64,000 nt of DNA from Paenibacillus gyeongsangnamensis (GTDB lineage: Bacteria; Bacillota; Bacilli; Paenibacillales; NBRC-103111). Shown piece by piece: positions 60,669 to 64,000 of the stretch. The DNA lies in NCBI RefSeq assembly GCF_027533625.1, contig NZ_JAQAGZ010000016.1, positions 62,001-126,000 on the forward strand, given 5' to 3'. Every line of letters starts with the position of its first letter. The first letter of the stretch is position 1. The notes under the pieces are model-generated. The model made no database searches. It had not been told where the DNA came from and saw only the letters and a program-made list of their open reading frames with translations. The position numbers and the translations under genes were made by a program.

Positions 60669-62829
60669 GTTTTTTAAAGTCATCGAAAACAAGACGCATC
60701 CGAATGAAAAGCTTGTTCCGACTCACTGCTCCTATTGCGGGATGCAATGTGGAATGAACCTTAGAGTCGATACGGCTTCGAACAAAATCATCGGCGTTGA
60801 GCCGCGCTACGAATGGCCGGTTACGCTGGGCAAGATGTGCCCGAAAGGGGTCACGGCTTATCAGCAAACGAACCATCCGGACCGGCTGCTGCGGCCCTTA
60901 ATTCGGGATGACGCCTCCAAGAAGGGGACGAAGGAAGGCTTTAGGGAAGCCAGCTGGGAGGAAGCCTACGAGCTGATTGTGCGTAAATTTAAGGAGCTCC
61001 AGATGAGCTACGGCAAAGATTCGCTTTCCGTATTCAGCGGGGTATCCATGACCAACGAGAAGTGCTATTTAACCGGTAAATTTGCACGGGTAGCGCTCCA
61101 GACGCGCTACATTGATTATAACGGTCGCTTTTGTATGTCAAGCGCCGCGGCCGGCTTCCTCCGCAGCTTCGGAGTCGATCGGGGCTCGACGCTTCCCTGG
61201 ACGGATTTGCATGAGACGGATTGTTTATTTATTGCCGGGAGCAACACAGCGGAATGCCATCCAACCTCGATGTTCCGGGTATGGGAGGTGCAAAACCGTG
61301 GCGGCTACCTGATTGTGGCGGACCCTCGGGAAACTCCCTTGGCACGCAGAGCGGATGTTCACCTGGATTTACGTCCGGGAACGGATTTGGCTCTGGCGAA
61401 CTGTATGCTCCATCTGTTGATTCAAAACGGCTATGTGGATGAAGCCTTCGTAAACGAGCATACGAACGGCTTTGCCGAGATGGCTGAGGTCGTGAAAGAA
61501 TTTACACCGGAATACACTAGCGAAATCACGGGCGTGGCTCCGGAAAAGCTGATCCGGGCGGCCGAAATTTACGGTAAAGCGCCGGAAGCGGTCGTTTTGT
61601 TCGCGCGGGGGATTGAGCAGCAGCATAAGGGCGCGGATAACGTCTCGGCTTATACCAACATGTGCTTGGTAACAGGGAAAATCGGCCGTCCCAAATCCGG
61701 CGTGGCGACGTTTACAGGTCAAGGCAACGGACAGGGCGGCAGGGAGCACGGCCAGAAGTCCGATCTCCTTCCCGGCTACCGCAAGATTACAAATCCCAAG
61801 CATGTTGAAGAGGTCTGTAAGGTTTGGGGAATCACACCGGAGGAGATGCCGCAGCCTGGGGTTTCCGCTTACGAGATGTTTGAGCTGATGACGGACAAAA
61901 CGATCCGCGGCCTCTATTTATTATGCTCTAACCCGGCGGTTTCCGCCCCGAATTTGAATTATGTGCGGGCCGCACTTAAATCGCTGGATTTCATGGTATG
62001 CAATGATATGTATCTGTCTGAATCCGCGGAGTTTGCCGACGTCGTGCTGCCTACCGTGACCTGGTCCGAGGATGAGGGCACCGTGACGAATCTGGAAGGC
62101 CGGATTATTAAAATCAACAAAGCCCAGGAGCCGCTTGGGGAATCCAAGCCGGACTGGCAAATTCACGTAGAGCTCGCCGAACGGCTCGGCCGGGGGCAAT
62201 ATTTCAGCCATCTCAAGACGGCAAGGGATGTAGCCGATGAATTCCGGCTGGCCTCCAAAGGCGGGTATGCCGACTATTACGGGGCTACTTGGGAGAAGAT
62301 CGAGAAGCAGCAGGGGGTATTTTGGCCTTGCAAGAGCGAGGAAGATCCAGGAACGCCTCATATGTTTCTTGACAAAAGGTTCTACCACCCCGACGGCAAG
62401 GCAAAGCTGTGCGCGCTCCCTTACCGGCCGCCGGCCGAAGAGCCCTGCGAGCAGTATCCGCTCCGGCTTACCACGGGACGTGTTGTTTATCACTACCTCT
62501 CGGGCAACCAAACGAGACGTATCCCGTTCTTGAAAGCGATGTGCCCCGAGCCGTATGTAGAAGTTCATCCCGAAACTGCTGAGCGATATGGAATCGGTCA
62601 TGATGAAGTGATCCGGCTGTACACCCGGCGTGGAGAGGCGTTCTATAAGGTGAAAATCATTGAAGCGATCCGCAAAGATACGGTGTTCGTTCCGTACCAC
62701 TTCGGACATGAGCAGTCGATCAACCTATTGACCATTCCGGCGCTGGACCCGATCTCCCGGATGCCTGAATTTAAAGCCTGTGCGGCGCAAATAGAAAAAA
62801 ATTCACAAGCACATGCCGTAAGGAGGTAG
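60655..62829 (+). CDS. molybdopterin oxidoreductase, nitrate reductase (NasC/NarB/NapA-like) catalytic subunit
   Basis: A 724-residue bis-MGD enzyme. The N-terminal [4Fe-4S] site is HCSYCGMQCGMNLRV (Cys-x2-Cys-x3-Cys) with the fourth Cys in GKMCPKG (~62). The presumed Mo ligand is the Cys in NGRFCMSSAAAGFLRSFG (~162), as in Nas/Nap-type nitrate reductases (CMSSAxAGF), rather than the SeCys/Cys of formate dehydrogenase. The molybdopterin-binding regions (TGQGNGQGGREHG ~359-371; the C-terminal barrel LRLTTGRVVYHYLSGNQTRR split) are present. No Tat signal, so cytoplasmic. It overlaps the membrane-protein gene by 14 bases. Nitrate is the best guess; formate or another oxyanion cannot be excluded. 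Confidence 0.85.
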   Translation: MPKDKFFKVIENKTHPNEKLVPTHCSYCGMQCGMNLRVDTASNKIIGVEPRYEWPVTLGKMCPKGVTAYQQTNHPDRLLRPLIRDDASKKGTKEGFREASWEEAYELIVRKFKELQMSYGKDSLSVFSGVSMTNEKCYLTGKFARVALQTRYIDYNGRFCMSSAAAGFLRSFGVDRGSTLPWTDLHETDCLFIAGSNTAECHPTSMFRVWEVQNRGGYLIVADPRETPLARRADVHLDLRPGTDLALANCMLHLLIQNGYVDEAFVNEHTNGFAEMAEVVKEFTPEYTSEITGVAPEKLIRAAEIYGKAPEAVVLFARGIEQQHKGADNVSAYTNMCLVTGKIGRPKSGVATFTGQGNGQGGREHGQKSDLLPGYRKITNPKHVEEVCKVWGITPEEMPQPGVSAYEMFELMTDKTIRGLYLLCSNPAVSAPNLNYVRAALKSLDFMVCNDMYLSESAEFADVVLPTVTWSEDEGTVTNLEGRIIKINKAQEPLGESKPDWQIHVELAERLGRGQYFSHLKTARDVADEFRLASKGGYADYYGATWEKIEKQQGVFWPCKSEEDPGTPHMFLDKRFYHPDGKAKLCALPYRPPAEEPCEQYPLRLTTGRVVYHYLSGNQTRRIPFLKAMCPEPYVEVHPETAERYGIGHDEVIRLYTRRGEAFYKVKIIEAIRKDTVFVPYHFGHEQSINLLTIPALDPISRMPEFKACAAQIEKNSQAHAVRR

Positions 62830-62833
62830 TCCG

Positions 62834-63400
62834 ATGGGAAAACAATATCTATACATCGAGATGGACAACTGCATTGGTTGCCGAAGCTGTCTGGCCGCCT
62901 GCACCCAATGCGGCGGTCACGATCAAAGAAACCGAAATTACGTTTACGATGTAAACCCTCAGGTTAATCGGCAGACCATCCCGCTGATGTGCCTTCATTG
63001 TGTTAATCCGGCGTGTGCACGCAGCTGTCCGGCTCAAGCGATTCAAATTACGCCCGAAGGCGCGGTATTGTCCGCTTTGGTGGAAAAATGCATCGGCTGT
63101 CAAAACTGCACCATTGCCTGCCCCTACGGCATTCCGAAGTTCGATGAAGAACAAAATCTGATGTATAAATGCGATTTGTGCTATGACCGGACGAAGGAGG
63201 GGATTCCTCCCATGTGTGCTTCCGTTTGCCCTACCAACACGCTTCAATGGGTGACGGAGGAGGAACTGGCTGCCAAGAAAGAACAGCATCGTCTAGGCAA
63301 ATGGATGGCCAGCCGCGAACCGCTCGATCCTTTGGAAGGCGAAACGAATGTCAAAATCAGTCTTCCGGGCATCCTGCAGGGGAAACAAAAATTGTTTTAG
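62834..63400 (+). CDS. 4x[4Fe-4S] ferredoxin-type electron-transfer subunit
   Basis: A 188-residue protein with four cysteine motifs as in the NarH/PhsB/DmsB family: CIGCRSCLAACTQC (~13-26), CLHCVNPACARSCPAQA (~53-69), CIGCQNCTIACPYG (~85-98) and CDLCYDRTKEGIPPMCASVC (~113-132). It would pass electrons from the membrane module to the molybdoenzyme. It starts 4 bases after the catalytic-subunit stop (GGAGGTAGTCCG before ATG). It has no signal peptide, consistent with a cytoplasmic complex. Confidence 0.93.
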   Translation: MGKQYLYIEMDNCIGCRSCLAACTQCGGHDQRNRNYVYDVNPQVNRQTIPLMCLHCVNPACARSCPAQAIQITPEGAVLSALVEKCIGCQNCTIACPYGIPKFDEEQNLMYKCDLCYDRTKEGIPPMCASVCPTNTLQWVTEEELAAKKEQHRLGKWMASREPLDPLEGETNVKISLPGILQGKQKLF

Positions 63401-63414
63401 GAGGTGTACAGATC

Positions 63415-63951
63415 GTGGAGGAGAATAAAAACGAAAAGAACAGTCGCATCCCTTTTCAAGAAGACAACTACACGCATAATATCTTAAAATCAGGCGAGCG
63501 TAAGCTGGATCGCCGGGGGTTTATGAAAACGATGGTGGGAGCGGCCGGCATCTTTGCGGTTTCAACCCTTCCTTGGGGCGCTATTGCGGCAAAGGAACTG
63601 ACGGGACTCAAGGATAAAGCTCACCCGAAGAAAAAAATCGCCGACCTCAGCTCCTTAAAGGTCGGTGATGCCGTGGAGTTTGCCTATCCGGGAGAACACG
63701 ATTCCGCACTCTTGATCCGGTTTGGCGAGAATGAATTTAAAGCGTACCAAAATGCGTGCACCCATCTCAAATGTCCGGTCTTTTGGAGCAAAGATAAGGG
63801 TGAAATGATTTGCCCCTGCCATCACGGTGTATTTGACGCCAAGACGGGGGTGCCTACTGCGGGTCCTCCGAAGCGTCCGCTGCCTGAAATTAGATTAGCG
63901 GTGGAGCAGGAAGTTATTTACGCAACGGGGGTTAAGCGATATGAAGCGTAG
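63415..63951 (+). CDS. Tat-exported Rieske [2Fe-2S] protein
   Basis: A 178-residue protein. After ~30 N-terminal residues, DRRGFMKTMVGAAGIFAVSTL (split: DRRGFMKTMVG, AAGIFAVSTL) is a twin-arginine signal or anchor. The Rieske domain has the cluster ligands in NACTHLKCPVFW (~111-122) and ICPCHHGVFDAKTG (~132-145). GTG start at 63415 with GGAGGTGTACAGATC. A Rieske protein outside the membrane next to a cytoplasmic molybdoenzyme is unusual; it may transfer electrons from quinol through the membrane subunit of the complex or from an outside donor. The next gene starts 11 bases before its stop. Confidence 0.93.
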   Translation: MEENKNEKNSRIPFQEDNYTHNILKSGERKLDRRGFMKTMVGAAGIFAVSTLPWGAIAAKELTGLKDKAHPKKKIADLSSLKVGDAVEFAYPGEHDSALLIRFGENEFKAYQNACTHLKCPVFWSKDKGEMICPCHHGVFDAKTGVPTAGPPKRPLPEIRLAVEQEVIYATGVKRYEA

Positions 63952-64000
63952 CTACCTTGGCGTTATTTTACTTTGCTTGGTTGTACTGCTCAATATCATC
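63941..64000 (+). CDS. membrane or exported protein, 5' end only
   Basis: An ATG at 63941 overlaps the Rieske gene by 11 bases and opens a frame to the window edge: MKRSYLGVILLCLVVLLNII. Two basic residues followed by a hydrophobic stretch indicate a signal peptide or first transmembrane helix. It is too short to classify; a c-type cytochrome or another redox subunit would fit the operon, but that is a guess. Confidence 0.6.
   Translation, partial: MKRSYLGVILLCLVVLLNII

Noticed and set aside
61921..62709. A 262-codon minus-strand frame opposite the molybdoenzyme gene
   Set aside because: Shadow of a complete enzyme with all catalytic motifs.

Overview
The window looks like chromosomal DNA of a Paenibacillus-like member of the Bacillales. 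The grounds are AGGAGG-type ribosome binding sites with frequent TTG/GTG starts, a T-box leader, Lpl/Ytc-type sugar ABC transporters, the alanine cluster ald/alr/permease/PucR regulator, a B. subtilis-type FNR with C-terminal cysteines, and an NreABC-like nitrate-sensing set. The genus is inferred from gene content, not from a marker gene. No rRNA, tRNA, phage or CRISPR array was seen.

Layout. 1-2.6 kb: end of a sugar-uptake operon (solute-binding protein, Gfo/Idh/MocA dehydrogenase, TIM-barrel isomerase). 2.7-6.3 kb: accessory stretch with a broken glyoxalase-fold gene, DinB, an IS1595-type transposase remnant, a tandem pair of small paralogous proteins and an acyltransferase. 6.4-8.4 kb: glutaminyl-tRNA synthetase behind a T-box leader with a CAA specifier. 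8.5-8.7 kb: a 60-residue protein that is half glutamate. 9-19.2 kb: an oligopeptide ABC transporter (ATPase, ATPase, binding protein, two permeases), an M3 oligoendopeptidase, an M20 peptidase and sigma-54 (rpoN). 19.7-23.1 kb: a seven-bladed beta-propeller protein and an S9 peptidase, both on the minus strand. 23.4-30.5 kb: asparaginase, a second copy of the peptide-binding protein, an aspartoacylase-like hydrolase, isoaspartyl dipeptidase and a sigma-54-dependent activator. 30.7-41.4 kb: a broken glyoxalase-fold gene, a GNAT, a degraded enolase-superfamily gene, then GntR regulator, enolase-superfamily enzyme, two sugar permeases, binding lipoprotein, AraC regulator and a phytanoyl-dioxygenase/HEAT fusion. 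41.6-47 kb: alr, ald, amino-acid permease and a PucR (AdeR-like) regulator. 47.1-55.7 kb: a decaying anaerobic block (moaA, ric, hemerythrin, a Crp/Fnr gene, mobA, moeA, mobB, radical SAM, hemY, truncated hemoglobin). 55.7-64 kb: intact fnr, GAF protein, response regulator, sensor kinase, then a molybdoenzyme operon (membrane protein, catalytic subunit, 4x[4Fe-4S] subunit, Tat-exported Rieske protein and the start of one more membrane protein).

Two regulatory systems tie the window together. First, two excellent sigma-54 promoters (8986-9001 and 23360-23375) precede the oligopeptide transporter operon and the asparaginase operon. The window also encodes sigma-54 and one sigma-54 activator, so I infer a sigma-54 regulon for uptake and breakdown of aspartyl/isoaspartyl peptides. 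Second, five FNR-type palindromes precede moaA, ric, mobA, fnr and the molybdoenzyme operon, each with a -10 hexamer exactly 32 nt from the palindrome centre. This FNR regulon is intact at the promoter level, yet moaA, ric, mobA, moeA, one fnr paralogue and a radical SAM gene carry nonsense, frameshift, start-loss or deletion lesions. The decayed block is bracketed by two copies of a 42-bp direct repeat. Whether the lesions are real decay or partly assembly error cannot be decided from sequence alone; the in-frame nonsense codons favour real decay for moaA and moeA.
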